Origin: Pezicula radicicola
Lineage: Eukaryota; Ascomycota; Leotiomycetes; Helotiales; Dermateaceae
NCBI GenBank assembly: GCA_003008705.1
Contig: PDUO01000028.1
Location: 255,214 to 319,213, forward strand
Direction: 5' to 3'
Length of the DNA stretch: 64,000 bases
Under the pieces are notes generated by a model. That model had not been told where the DNA came from. It saw nothing but the letters and a program-made list of their open reading frames with translations, and ran no database searches. The first letter of the stretch is position 1; the number at the start of each line of letters is the position of its first letter. Positions 1-9,858 of this stretch are shown piece by piece. The translations under genes were made by a program, and so were the position numbers.

Positions 1-781
1 ATGGAGAATTATGATGGTGCAGTCAAAAAGGGAGTACCTATTATCCTCAGTTTATTTCTGGAAGGAAGGTGGTGACGATTGCCATTCGATCTGATAAACC
101 CTGGACAGCCACGACTTGGGGGGGGGGATGTCGCATCACCGCATCGATAAAATTCACTCGACCCACCAGCCCAATTTCTTGCCCTTTGATTCTTTGGGCT
201 CTCTCTGACTTGCACGTGGGGCCAGTGACATGCTTTGGGTAAAAATAAGAAATGGAACCGTCCAGCCTTACTGTGCAAATGCTCACCATCTTACCTCACG
301 CATCTCACCACTTTGTGCCTGCGCCTCCACTTCTCAGCTCTGGTATCAATGTTTAGTGAGGTATTGATTGTTCTTGCCGTTCATCCATCCCCTCCTCCTC
401 CTCCTCCCACTTCCCACTTCCCAATTGCTGATTTTGTATAACCAATCCGTGCCCTATGCATCCAATAGCTATTTCCCACGAATAACTGCACATGTTCTTC
501 GCATTTTGCAGCATCTCCACGTCTTTTGTCGTGCGTGCATGATGCCATCACGCACCCCCAAGGCGATCGTGTTCTTATTCTTATTTATTCCTCCTTGGGT
601 CTAGTGCGGAGGCTAAGTTTTATCAGATGCAAAGATTAAACATCCATCTGGCCAGTAGGCAGCCTGCCCCCGGCTTTGTCCCTCGGCAATGCAGACCCGA
701 CTTCCCCCCAACCAACCCAGCGTCTCCCTTTTCCCTTCCTTTCTGCCCTTTTTTCCTTTTCCCCCCATCTGCTACAGACAG
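1..781. other. Intergenic, no gene supported
   Basis: I see no convincing gene here. The stretch holds pyrimidine-rich tracts (about 395-425 and 720-770) of the kind found in fungal promoters and 5' leaders, and a run of G at about 119-127. A 24-codon reading frame opens at the first base, but nothing supports it. The right edge is the TA target duplication of the transposon that follows. Confidence 0.5.
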
Positions 782-783
782 TA

Positions 784-2159
784 CGGAAGGGGGTGGTTAG
801 AAATGAGGAGCACCCCCTAGTAAGCCAAGACTATTCTACTACTTAGACTATACTTAGTAAGGGAAAGAATCAACGCTGCTTTAATTTTAAAGTATATCTT
901 TAATATAGAGTAGGCCCTCCCTTCCTTAGTCTTACTCTTTTAAGACGTTTAGGAATTAAATCTATAAGTCTATTAATATAATCAATAGAGACTTTATTAT
1001 CTTATATATTAATTAAAGCCTCCTTGAGCTACTCTATACTCTATCCCCCTTATAGCCTCCTATTTTATAATAGCTATTTTATAACCCTCTATATATTTTT
1101 AATAGGATTAAGATTATAAGAATAAGGAGATTAATCTTATATAGTTATAATAGAGTACTTAACTCTTACTCTATTATAAAGGCCTTGATTCCTTTTTATA
1201 TCCTTTAACTTATAAATCCTACTTTTATCTTCTATATAGAAGAAACCTAAGCCTTTCTTATCCTTAAAGATCTTTATAAGAGGACCTTAAAGGATTTTAG
1301 ACTTATATCTCTTTTATATAAAGCTCCCTTCCCCTTCTGAAATAAAGTATAGTTTACTCTTATAGTTATACCCTATTATTACCTAATAAGAGATTGATTT
1401 TTAGCTACTTCGAAAGGTAAATTATATATAATTAAGTCTCTACCTCTTACCTTATTTTTAAAGGACTTTTTAATATTAGAGTATTATTATTTATATAGTT
1501 GATTTATCTATATAGAAGCCCTTCTACTACTACTCCTTTAGTTAGTCCTAATTAGTCTATAAAAAGAGTTACCTTTTAGTCCTATTTATAGCTGAAATAA
1601 TAGGCTTGTAATTAGGAGGATAATAGTAGTAACTATACCTTTCGAAGGCTCTTCGAAGTATAAATATAGAGGCCCGAATATTAAAGGTATATATAATATC
1701 TTCGAGGGAGAGGGAACGTTACTCGTAGTAACCTATATCTAAGTTAGAAACTAGTATATATAGAATATAGATAAGTTATATATATACCTATAAACTACTT
1801 AATAATCTCTTGAATTAGTAGATTTAAAAGCCTACAAGGAGCCCCTTTTCAGTGTATACACCGGTCGGTTTTTTATACCTATTTTCGAGTTATCTATCAA
1901 GGTATATCTACTATTTCTATAGTATATAATTGGCTATAGCCTTGTTTAATAAGGCCTTTAAATCTATAGTGTTTAGGAGTATCGTATTCCTTACGATTAG
2001 TCTTACGATTAGTTCCCATAGTTGTAGTATTGTACTTTGTAGTGTTATAGTGTTGTAGAAGAGGTAGAAGTGAAGTCAGAGAATGTGGTAGAAGCGGTGT
2101 AGCAATTTACTCACCGCCTTACAGGGGGGGTACTCCTCATTTCTGACCACCCCCTTCCA
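784..2159. mobile_element. RIP-degraded TIR DNA transposon, TA target duplication
   Basis: The two ends are inverted copies of each other over about 38-40 bp. The left end begins CGGAAGGGGGTGG, and the right end read on the minus strand begins TGGAAGGGGGTGG; both continue through AGAAATGAGGAG into a C-run. A TA dinucleotide flanks each side (782-783 and 2160-2161), the target site of the Tc1/mariner-pogo superfamily. The roughly 1.38-kb body is extremely AT-rich and TpA-rich and has no open frame of 60 codons in any frame, as expected after repeat-induced point mutation. The right 140 bp is less damaged. The transposase is no longer readable, so a Fot1/pogo-like identity is an inference from size, TIR and TA duplication. 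Confidence 0.8.
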
Positions 2160-2161
2160 TA

Positions 2162-2535
2162 CAGTACAGTACAGTATCTTACCGCTCATTCAACAATATC
2201 GGGTCTTTACTTCTCCTGTCCTAGTCTTCCACACGGCCCCCTCATCTCCTACATCGGAGCGACGTCCTGTCCTGTCGCATTACTGGATTTGTGAATTTGC
2301 ATACCACCGGTCGGGACTACTCCGTACTTTTTCCTACTACAGTACTAGAACATTCCTCGCATCTGATAACCAACCAGCCCTGCGCGCCACCCCAACCATC
2401 TGATGATCTGATAACTTTGTTGAGAGCGAAGCGACCATCAGATTAGATTAGCATCCCCATTTTTCCGAGAGTCGAGACCTTTAACCTCCGACTTCCTCCA
2501 CTTCTCCCTCCACTTCTCAAACCTCAAGATTCGAC
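2162..2535 (+). promoter_or_regulatory. Promoter-like region with CT-rich tract
   Basis: This gene-free stretch ends in a strong pyrimidine tract (about 2485-2520) followed by CAAG and an ATG at 2536, a common fungal promoter/leader layout. No specific operator is recognised. It is the main reason the small frame that follows is listed. Confidence 0.3.
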
Positions 2536-2781
2536 ATGATTTGGAGCTGGTGGAGACGGCGACCCAAGATTAAATCCATCACTGCGTATCACACTCTTAC
2601 AGGCAATAATTTGCCTGCTGGAAAGCCGGATCACCTTCCCCGAGCCCTTGCAATTGAGCTCCCGGAGCCCCAAAGCCTTGGTTTGAACCGTCGCCAAGTC
2701 AGGCAACTCCTTATCAGATCAAACATTCTCAAGGGTAATGGGATCTCCTGGGCTTCTTTCCGTCATGTGATTGCTGTCTGA
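2536..2781 (+). CDS. Small hypothetical protein (81 aa), tentative
   Basis: This is a single-exon frame of 81 residues starting with ATG just after a CT-rich leader. The product is basic (WWRRRPK near the N-terminus, then an RRQVRQLL stretch) and has no recognisable domain, signal peptide or membrane span. It might be the first exon of a longer gene, but no convincing continuation was found in the next kilobase. The sequence gives no clue to function. It could equally be chance, so confidence is low. Confidence 0.25.
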   Translation: MIWSWWRRRPKIKSITAYHTLTGNNLPAGKPDHLPRALAIELPEPQSLGLNRRQVRQLLIRSNILKGNGISWASFRHVIAV

Positions 2782-3430
2782 GCTGGGGAAGTCAGGCCAT
2801 TCTCAGTTTCTGGTGTCCCAAGGAAGCAAGCTGGTCAGTGGAGCCATGACTGAGGTGACTGAATTTAGTTGGCCTGATTTTGTTTTGTTTTTTTTTTTTG
2901 GTTTCGGCACAGTCTTGTCCGATCCTGCCACAACTCAGTATTCTTCGTACAGTGCTCAGTGTCTTCCGCTCACCGAAATGAATGCCGTCATGTTTACCGG
3001 TCTACAAATCTTTGGGCACAGTATGATATAGAATACGAAGCACGCAGTGGCCACGCAGAGATCTTGCGCTTCATGGCTGTTTCCACTTAGACAGTCCGGC
3101 CTTTCCGAGTCAGTTATTCCTGTCGAGAGCATCGAGCGATGCCTTGTTGCTCTTCATTCTCTGGGCGACAGATCCTCGTCCTCTTGCTTTCCCAGCTGAG
3201 ACGTGGCTTCCCCTTGTTTTTCAGCGTCGATGGGCCCTATCCTTTTGTTCTTCCATCACCCAGTTGCTTCAGCTTGGGACTTGAACCTCGATATGTTATC
3301 ACCCAGTTTCATCACCTCTTTATTCGATTACCACGAGAGTCTCCTCAAATATAATACTGCATCGAACTTCAAAGACAATCTAAGACTCAGCCGTCCAAGC
3401 AGAAGCAGAAACGATACTGTTACATTTTTA
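2782..3430. other. Intergenic, nothing recognised
   Basis: Only short overlapping frames on both strands, with no coherent protein. A poly-T run (about 2886-2900) and moderate GC are the only visible features. Confidence 0.4.
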
Positions 3431-4830
3431 TACACGGAACCTTGCTAGAGAGGGAAGAGTATCGCTAGTAACAGGTCGGGAAAACCTATCATCAGAGCAG
3501 TTGATGTTGAAGCAGGTCGATGCATCTGACTTTGGTAGCCACGAACACAGACTGACGGTGCCATTGAAGTCCAATCCTGTACACTTTCGTTGTTTGTACT
3601 TTCGATGTAGAGTCATCCCCCGTCCCCAGTCTCCTTCTAACATCCTCATAAGATCGTCATTCATATTGTTCTCCTCCGCCGAATCGTCGTCTGAATATCC
3701 TAGGTCATATCCATCAATCGGGTTCTCTGTGGTATTTTGGGACCAATACCCCTCTGACGAGACCTCCTCATCGAATTCTTCCTCAAATGTCTCTCTCGGG
3801 CTGCTTCTTTGGGCTATCGACAGTTAGTAAGGAAGTTCGAGGGAGGGTGCAGTGGGTGTTCTATACTTGATAACCCCTCAAACAACTCTGCTGCGTCATC
3901 GATCTCAGTATCCTCAACTTATACCGCTTTGTTGGACTCCCATGACGCAGGATAAAGACTCGTCCATGCAGTGAAGGAGTCTTCAACAAGCTTTGCATAT
4001 TGTTTTACCTCATTGTCGACAGCCTGTTCAAGTGTCGTGTCATAACCTTCATAGCATCCCGAGGAGATACCCCCGTCTATGAGAGAAGCAGCATTAGCTT
4101 CTGTGATAAGAGACATAACATAGCGGGGACTTACGGATAATTTAACGTGTCATCTCTTTCAGTGACAATGCATCCTGTTCTAGCCGCTTGTCCATCGAAA
4201 GTATTGCAAAAAGTAACGGGATCCGCAGCCCCGTTTGTATCGAACAGCTCTCCGAAGCCATTCTTCTTGCCGTTCCAAAGTGAATTTCGGTGAATGGGCA
4301 CGGCACTTGAAAGCAATGTGATCGAACACTAGTGATTTTTCTAGCTAGTCTACAGTTGCCTTCTTGCTCGTTCAATTGGCGAAGAATTGTAAAAAGACCC
4401 AAGCCAATAAGATCCGACAAGTGCACAGCCTCGCAACAGCCACGCACTGAAAATTTTCCAATGAGCAGAAATTCGGTTATGCAGCATGTGCTGCTTACCT
4501 TGCCAGCGTCTGGGTCCCCAAATGCTCCGAGGAGTGTCCTCGCAGGATAAAAGGGTTTCGTTTCCAGTTTCCACGTATCCAGCATGTAGATTCAGACATT
4601 AGCCTTGCCTTGGTCATCTTCTCAAATCGCATGCTGCATAGCGAAAAGCAAAGAGCTTGTCCATGACGTGAGATCATCGGAGTCAACGTATTTCCATTAG
4701 AGATAATTCTCAACCATTTGTCTTCCTTCCTCAATAGTACAGTTGAGAAATTCTTTGTAACCGGACACCCTATATTTCTTTAAATCTTCTTGGTGTTTCG
4801 CAGCTGCTCATGAACAGAATTCATCTAGGG
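3430..4830 (-). pseudogene. Decayed DUF7587-like gene
   Basis: Read on the minus strand from about 4830, one frame gives KKYRVSGYKEFLNC, then VDSDDLTSWTSSLLFAMQHA, then KPFYPARTLLGAFGDPDAGK. The SWTSSLLFAxQ-A core is what I associate with the fungal DUF7587 domain. The frame is interrupted by TAA before the core, TGA straight after HAI, and another TGA before the IYML segment; the last two are consistent with CGA to TGA changes. Further downstream come a Gly/Asp-rich segment (about 4140-4310), an acidic segment and a C-terminal stretch ending near 3431, each open but not joinable without frame changes. A TAA also separates the KAV end of one exon from a coding-like acidic run. I read this as one gene of about 1.4 kb undergoing decay. 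The family assignment is from memory. Confidence 0.45.
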
Positions 4831-5959
4831 TATTAATACCCATTGAATTTGAGTGATCTTTAATTGTCCGGTACATATATCGCGGGACTAGGTTTTCGGT
4901 ATCTGAAATTTTTTTTTTCGTTGGTTAATGTCGGTTGACTTCATCAACTAATTCGACGGGCAGACTAGTAGTCTTCACTTAGTATGTTCGTTGTCGAAAG
5001 GTGTCGATAAAAGGAATAAGACTTGATTTTTAGAGAAGCAGAAACTGTAAAATATAGGTAGTTGTTGACAGTTTCTGCGAAAATCTCCCTGTATTATTAT
5101 CCGAAAATAATATTCTAACATAGTAACATTTGAGGCTTATATCAGGGTATATATAGTCTTTAGCTGCCGATATAGCTTATAAATTTCATGTTTAGATGTT
5201 TTGTGCCTATCCTTTGCATATGAAATTCATACCTTAGTAATAACATAGTTTAATGTTAAATATAGTGAATATATAGGAATAGTCATATGATCGTCCTATT
5301 ACTATAAGTAGACTCTTCCTACATACTCTAGCTTCTACACAGAACACAGAATACAACTCTACATTACCTACATGTTGCTCCCAAATAACCTTCCTATTCA
5401 ATATTTAACCTATAAGTTTGCCATTGCTATATTTGTAAATTTCTTCTTATTCGTATAGAGATAATTCGATATTGGCAAATTGAAAATAATTATAAATGTA
5501 GCCTCAATAGAGTTATTGGGCCCTGGTTATAGACCATGATGTTGAATACTGGAGTATTGTCCACTTTTTGCCATTACACATAGACCCATTTGGACAATCT
5601 TGTTCTGTACAGAATACAAGACATTCCCGAAAATTGACCGTAATTCTCATAACACCGAACATAAACTATAAACCAGAAGGAAAGAGGTCGTGCATTTAAT
5701 CGATAGCTGATATACTTCAAGACTTGTAGTAAATTTGATGAAGAACAAAGAAACCCATCCCTTGATAAAAACATGAAAAACGTTGAATAGTGCCAAGGAT
5801 CGAGAAAGGTTAACTTCCTATTAACATTTGGCAATAGTGATGTAAGTCTGCTTTGAGGCAAGACCAAACGTATTTTAGAGCAGTTCACTCTAGTGATTTG
5901 TTAGGTAGCAATGTACTGATAGTTTTTGGAATACCTACTTCACCTTTGTGACTTAGCTC
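4831..5959. other. AT-rich intergenic
   Basis: This is an AT-rich stretch with no coherent frame; the longest frame (minus, 5574-5888) lacks any recognisable composition. It is less extreme than the transposon bodies, so heavy RIP is not evident. Confidence 0.4.
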
Positions 5960-7483
5960 TTAATAATTCTTGCGACCGTAATTGTACCTGTCATCGTCAT
6001 TTTCCGGGTTGTTATAATTGCTATAGTTGGTGCTCCCGCCTTGCTGGTATAAGGGTACACTCGCGTACTGATACGATGGCCCAGGTTGCTCATTGGACAT
6101 GAATGCGCCCGTATAAGCTACTTCAGGCTGGTCAGAAGTTGATGAAGGAGGATAAAAGGTTCCGGATTGTTGGTAATTAGGATATTTCGGATCCTCTCCT
6201 CGGGTTCCTTCAAAGGTAGACTCTGGTACTGATTCAATCCACGGGCGATTGCCAACTGGTGGATGGACGTTATTGTAATCTGCAACAAGTTGTTGTTGGT
6301 GCTCTCGAACAACTTCCCCAATGAATTTGACTTTAACATTGTGTTCCACGGTATATACTTTGGCGTAGTTTAACCTGGATGCGGGATCAAGCTTTTCCCT
6401 GGCATTGTTGGATTTCATTCGGATAGAACTCTTCGTGATATTCTCTCCCTGCATTATCCGAGGCCCGGCATCTTTTGTGTAAATTACGGCATGATCTCCT
6501 GCATGAGATCCAGATTTCTGGACTCCTTTGCCGCCATATGTTAAGATTGGCCTTGAGTCTGGTAAGTAAATTCGTTGGGAAAAGATTGCCGAAGGATACC
6601 TACAAGCAGAGTGAGTGCCCCGACTTCCGATCATCTATAACGACGAAGCGTCGAATAGAATGATATGCCGTTTGTCCATGTTTGGATCTCACATGACTGC
6701 CCGTGATTTGTGTTCCAGCGCTACCAGTCGGTTCAGACCAAAGGATTTTGAAGACCTGAAAAGAATAAGTCTCTGCAAGTGATATAATTTAGTTAATGCT
6801 ACGTACCTTTCCAAATTTGAATTCCCAAGATCCGTGAACTGTGAAATCTTCTAGGCGTTAGAAAACATCGTGTAACTTGAACGATAGAAATAGTTTTACC
6901 TTTATCCAAGGGGTCAACAGTTGTCTCTGGATTTTGTGTCCTGATTTTGCGAATATTTGAGTCAGAAGCATCTGGGTAGTTTGCTACAAGTTGAGCCGAG
7001 TTAGACTTTTTACGACCTGGAAACCGAAATATCAACTTAGATGCTTACAGGAGCTTGCACTAGTCCCCGTTCCTTCACCAGCAGGGGGATAGTACGAAGG
7101 ATTTGTATTTAGACTAGTACTGGCTAAACGTTGAGTAATACCTCCAACGGGGTCCGATGTATACTCGACACTTTCTGATGAATAGCTTTGCTGGCTTGAC
7201 TCTTCAATCGTATTCAGAGGCGGTGGGTCTGTTTCTCTATTTCTCGGGGTAGAGTCGACTTCCTGGTCGTATCTTTTCACACCTGGAGAAGGATTCACTA
7301 TTGTCTTACGGAAAGAAAAAGATGTCGAAAAGATAATTGGTAATTCGCACCTTTCGAGTCATATCGGTAACGCTCGTAGCACTGATCCGTAGCACTCCAG
7401 TACCACTCGCTCCAAGAACTTGAAGATCGGTCACCCTTCGATGACCTTTCGCTGTGATGGGACCTCTTAGTCCGAGAAGACAT
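5960..7483 (-). CDS. DUF6590 domain protein, six exons
   Basis: I join exons 7483-7351, 7297-7049, 7016-6900, 6850-6807, 6755-6604 and 6551-5960. All junctions keep frame and give 428 aa. The N-terminal third is Ser/Arg-rich and disordered (SSRTKRSHHSERSSK), the middle is Ser/Pro-rich, and the DUF6590 fold runs from about residue 170 to 320: FKFGKVFKILW, then RRFVVIDDRKSGHSLCLPI, then LTYGGKGV and HAVIY. The C-terminus is Tyr/Asn/Gln-rich. Choosing GTAGGT as the fifth donor and the AG of CTCAAG as its acceptor restores the family's LCLPI-TYGG core, which other choices break. An ATG at 7483 is used; an in-frame candidate 15 codons upstream (7528) is possible. DUF6590 is common in Pezizomycotina and its function is unknown. 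The gene appears intact. Confidence 0.85.
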
Positions 7484-7697
7484 ACTTGTAGATACCCGCG
7501 CCGGCCTGAATCGGCTCGTGTGGGGCAATTTTAAGCAAGGAAGCTCGATTTACCTGCTCCTGTAAGGAACTCCGCTCACTATTTCTACTTCTCATGATGA
7601 ATGCGGCTCAAGGCGCATTCAGCGCCAAAGCCAAATTTCTATGGTGTGCTATAATGTGAATTAAGTAGTGAGGGGTGATTAGTCTTCAACGGACCAC

Positions 7698-7961
7698 ATG
7701 CATGGTTGCTTGCATAAAGCACGACCACGGCAGCACCCATACGGGCCGTTGTTACAGGGGTATTTAAGCGGGATGGGATGTGTGAAATATGCGAGGTATG
7801 ATGTAGAAGAATGCAATGCTGCTTTGAAGGAAGCAATCTCGTGGGGGCGAACTAATCCATTCCAGGACTTGATGGCCTATGAAGGAGGTGGTGAGGCTCA
7901 ACTACTGTTCAGGCAGGCTCTGAACAGAATTCTAATTCACGATGAGCTAGAATTGCTTTGA
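7698..7961 (+). CDS. Small hypothetical protein (87 aa), tentative
   Basis: This is an ATG-started frame whose second half (ALKEAISWGRTNPFQDLMA, then a Gly-Gly-Gly turn and an LLFRQALNRILI helix) has plausible protein composition. No domain is recognised. It lies between the divergent DUF6590 gene and the coiled-coil gene. It may be a fragment of an older gene or chance. Confidence 0.25.
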   Translation: MHGCLHKARPRQHPYGPLLQGYLSGMGCVKYARYDVEECNAALKEAISWGRTNPFQDLMAYEGGGEAQLLFRQALNRILIHDELELL

Positions 7962-8250
7962 AAACATAGTGCCAAAGATATCCTGGATAGCCACATTCAC
8001 CATCCAAATCTAGGCACTTTTCCACGTCACGACCAATAATCGGCGGTCTACTGCATAGCTACCCGGCTTTGGGCAGCTTAAAAGGTATCGCGACCAACAG
8101 CCGATCAGAACTGCAGAGTATAGCAAAGGAGAGAAATTTGAATCAAAAGACTCAGAGCAAACAAGGCTGTTAAGCGATTGAATCCAAGTTCAGAGTTGCA
8201 TAGAAATCATACCATGGTCATGGACTGTACCTGCTCTTTCGAGGACCTCA

Positions 8251-9858
8251 GTGCTACCAACAAATAATACGGCTTCTACTGGGTTTCCGTCAATTGTCGC
8301 ACGTAAACATCCGTCTTACTTTGCTCCTTCTGTCAGCCCAGATTATCTCACTTCATCTTTCACACAAGACTCGATCACAACTTCTTTCAATCTAGAGGAT
8401 CATGATATTGAAATGGATCATATCGGTCGATTCAATGGTGGCACCACAGAACCGCGTGTCAAACCTTGGCGAGACACAAGTCGTTCGAGTGCAAGTTTAC
8501 TAGAAGGACGGGAAAGAGGCAATCTAGCATCACTGGAGCATGAACGAAATAGGGTCGAAAAACTCCGTGTTCGAATCTGGAGTCTTCGTTCAACAATTCA
8601 CGAGAAGAGGAGAGCACTACGTAAATTGCAATACGCCAAATCTGACGCTGACGACAAGTATATCCAGCAAGCCAGACTACACGAAGTCTCTGCTACCTCC
8701 GGTTCACAACCTACAAGAAAGGAGCAAGAACGTATCAAGAAATTGCTTGCGGAATGCGAGAGAATTCGAGACGAATACGGTCCGCTTGAGGACGAATGCA
8801 ATATGCTAGAGGATGAACTTAGTCGACACGAATTTGAGCTTTCGAAATCCGAGGCTATCATCTACCAAATACTGAACGGCAAAGATTCTCCGGTCCGTGA
8901 TGACATGAAATCAAGATCCGAAACATATACTCAGCCTCAACTTGATATTCTAGAGGACCATGGCGCATCATATAAAGACCTCAGGCAAAAGTCTTTGGGC
9001 GAAAACTTTACTGATGTTGACTCAGATACCAGTGAATACTTACATCCACTGGTCACTAAATTTCTCTCCAAGATGGGTGATGTTGACATTCTGCGAGAAC
9101 GTATTGGCTGGAATATGGAACAAAAGGATAACCTGGACGAGGACTGTTCACTCAGGCAGTTACTGGGCAAATCGCTGTCTCCAGAAGATGAGGAATGGCT
9201 AGGAGAGTACGAACAGACACAGACAGCTCTTAACAAGGAACTAGAAGTAGCGGAAGGTGAGGCCAAGCTTTTGAGACAAGACTGTCTATTGCAAGGCCTA
9301 ATCGATAATGATGATGAACCTACGGATCCCGCAACCCAAGAACAATTCGCATTCAGCAAGGAAAAGGACGTTGACACACAAAATCAAGCATCAGAGTATG
9401 TGAAGTTTCCAGCACTACTTCTAAGGCCTCTAATCCCTGAGAGAAAGATACACGAGAATGCTCCAGATTCTGAGGAGATATACGAGAATGCAGGTGATCG
9501 AATCAATCAGTGGCTATTACACAAACTTCGCTTTTCTCCTTTGGATGTTTATCTACTTGCTAGTACTTTTGATATAAAATATGGAGAGAAACAGGAAGAT
9601 TGGCAGTTGAATGTACTCGAAGTATGGTTTAATGATGGAGCGAAAAAATCATCTTCTGATTATGAGGTTTACTCCTCTAGTCCATCTACGGCGAAGAGTG
9701 ATCCGACTCCAAGAATTCGACCTGCAACCCCTTTGGAGTCGAAATTTTTAACATCAGAAGTCATGGAACCTTCACTTCTTCGGTCACCTATACTATCAAC
9801 ATCGAGATCTGATGGCGCAGACACCGAGATTATATGTACTTGTACTTTAGAAATCTAA
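8251..9858 (+). CDS. Coiled-coil protein, family unrecognised (about 535 aa)
   Basis: A long uninterrupted frame encodes a charged, helical protein. Residues about 85-215 are rich in Glu, Lys, Arg and Leu (RVEKLRVRIWSLRSTI, ECNMLEDELSRHEFELSK) and should form a coiled coil. A second acidic helical stretch follows at about 290-350, then a more globular segment with NQWLLHKLRFSPLDVYLLA (about 430-450). The C-terminus is Ser/Pro-rich. There is no signal peptide or membrane span. The frame opens at 8251 with GTG, not ATG. The first in-frame ATG is codon 54 (8410), so either translation starts there or a short upstream exon is missing. ATGs at 8214 and 8220 are in another frame. The function is unknown. 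Confidence 0.6.
   Translation: MLPTNNTASTGFPSIVARKHPSYFAPSVSPDYLTSSFTQDSITTSFNLEDHDIEMDHIGRFNGGTTEPRVKPWRDTSRSSASLLEGRERGNLASLEHERNRVEKLRVRIWSLRSTIHEKRRALRKLQYAKSDADDKYIQQARLHEVSATSGSQPTRKEQERIKKLLAECERIRDEYGPLEDECNMLEDELSRHEFELSKSEAIIYQILNGKDSPVRDDMKSRSETYTQPQLDILEDHGASYKDLRQKSLGENFTDVDSDTSEYLHPLVTKFLSKMGDVDILRERIGWNMEQKDNLDEDCSLRQLLGKSLSPEDEEWLGEYEQTQTALNKELEVAEGEAKLLRQDCLLQGLIDNDDEPTDPATQEQFAFSKEKDVDTQNQASEYVKFPALLLRPLIPERKIHENAPDSEEIYENAGDRINQWLLHKLRFSPLDVYLLASTFDIKYGEKQEDWQLNVLEVWFNDGAKKSSSDYEVYSSSPSTAKSDPTPRIRPATPLESKFLTSEVMEPSLLRSPILSTSRSDGADTEIICTCTLEI

Noticed and set aside
1..75. ATG at the first base opening a 24-codon frame
   Set aside because: Too short, no context upstream, no continuation; treated as chance.
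8598..9377. Minus-strand frames of 87 and 146 codons, Ser/Leu/Cys-rich
   Set aside because: They are the antisense shadow of the coiled-coil gene (Glu/Lys/Arg codons read backward as Ser/Leu).
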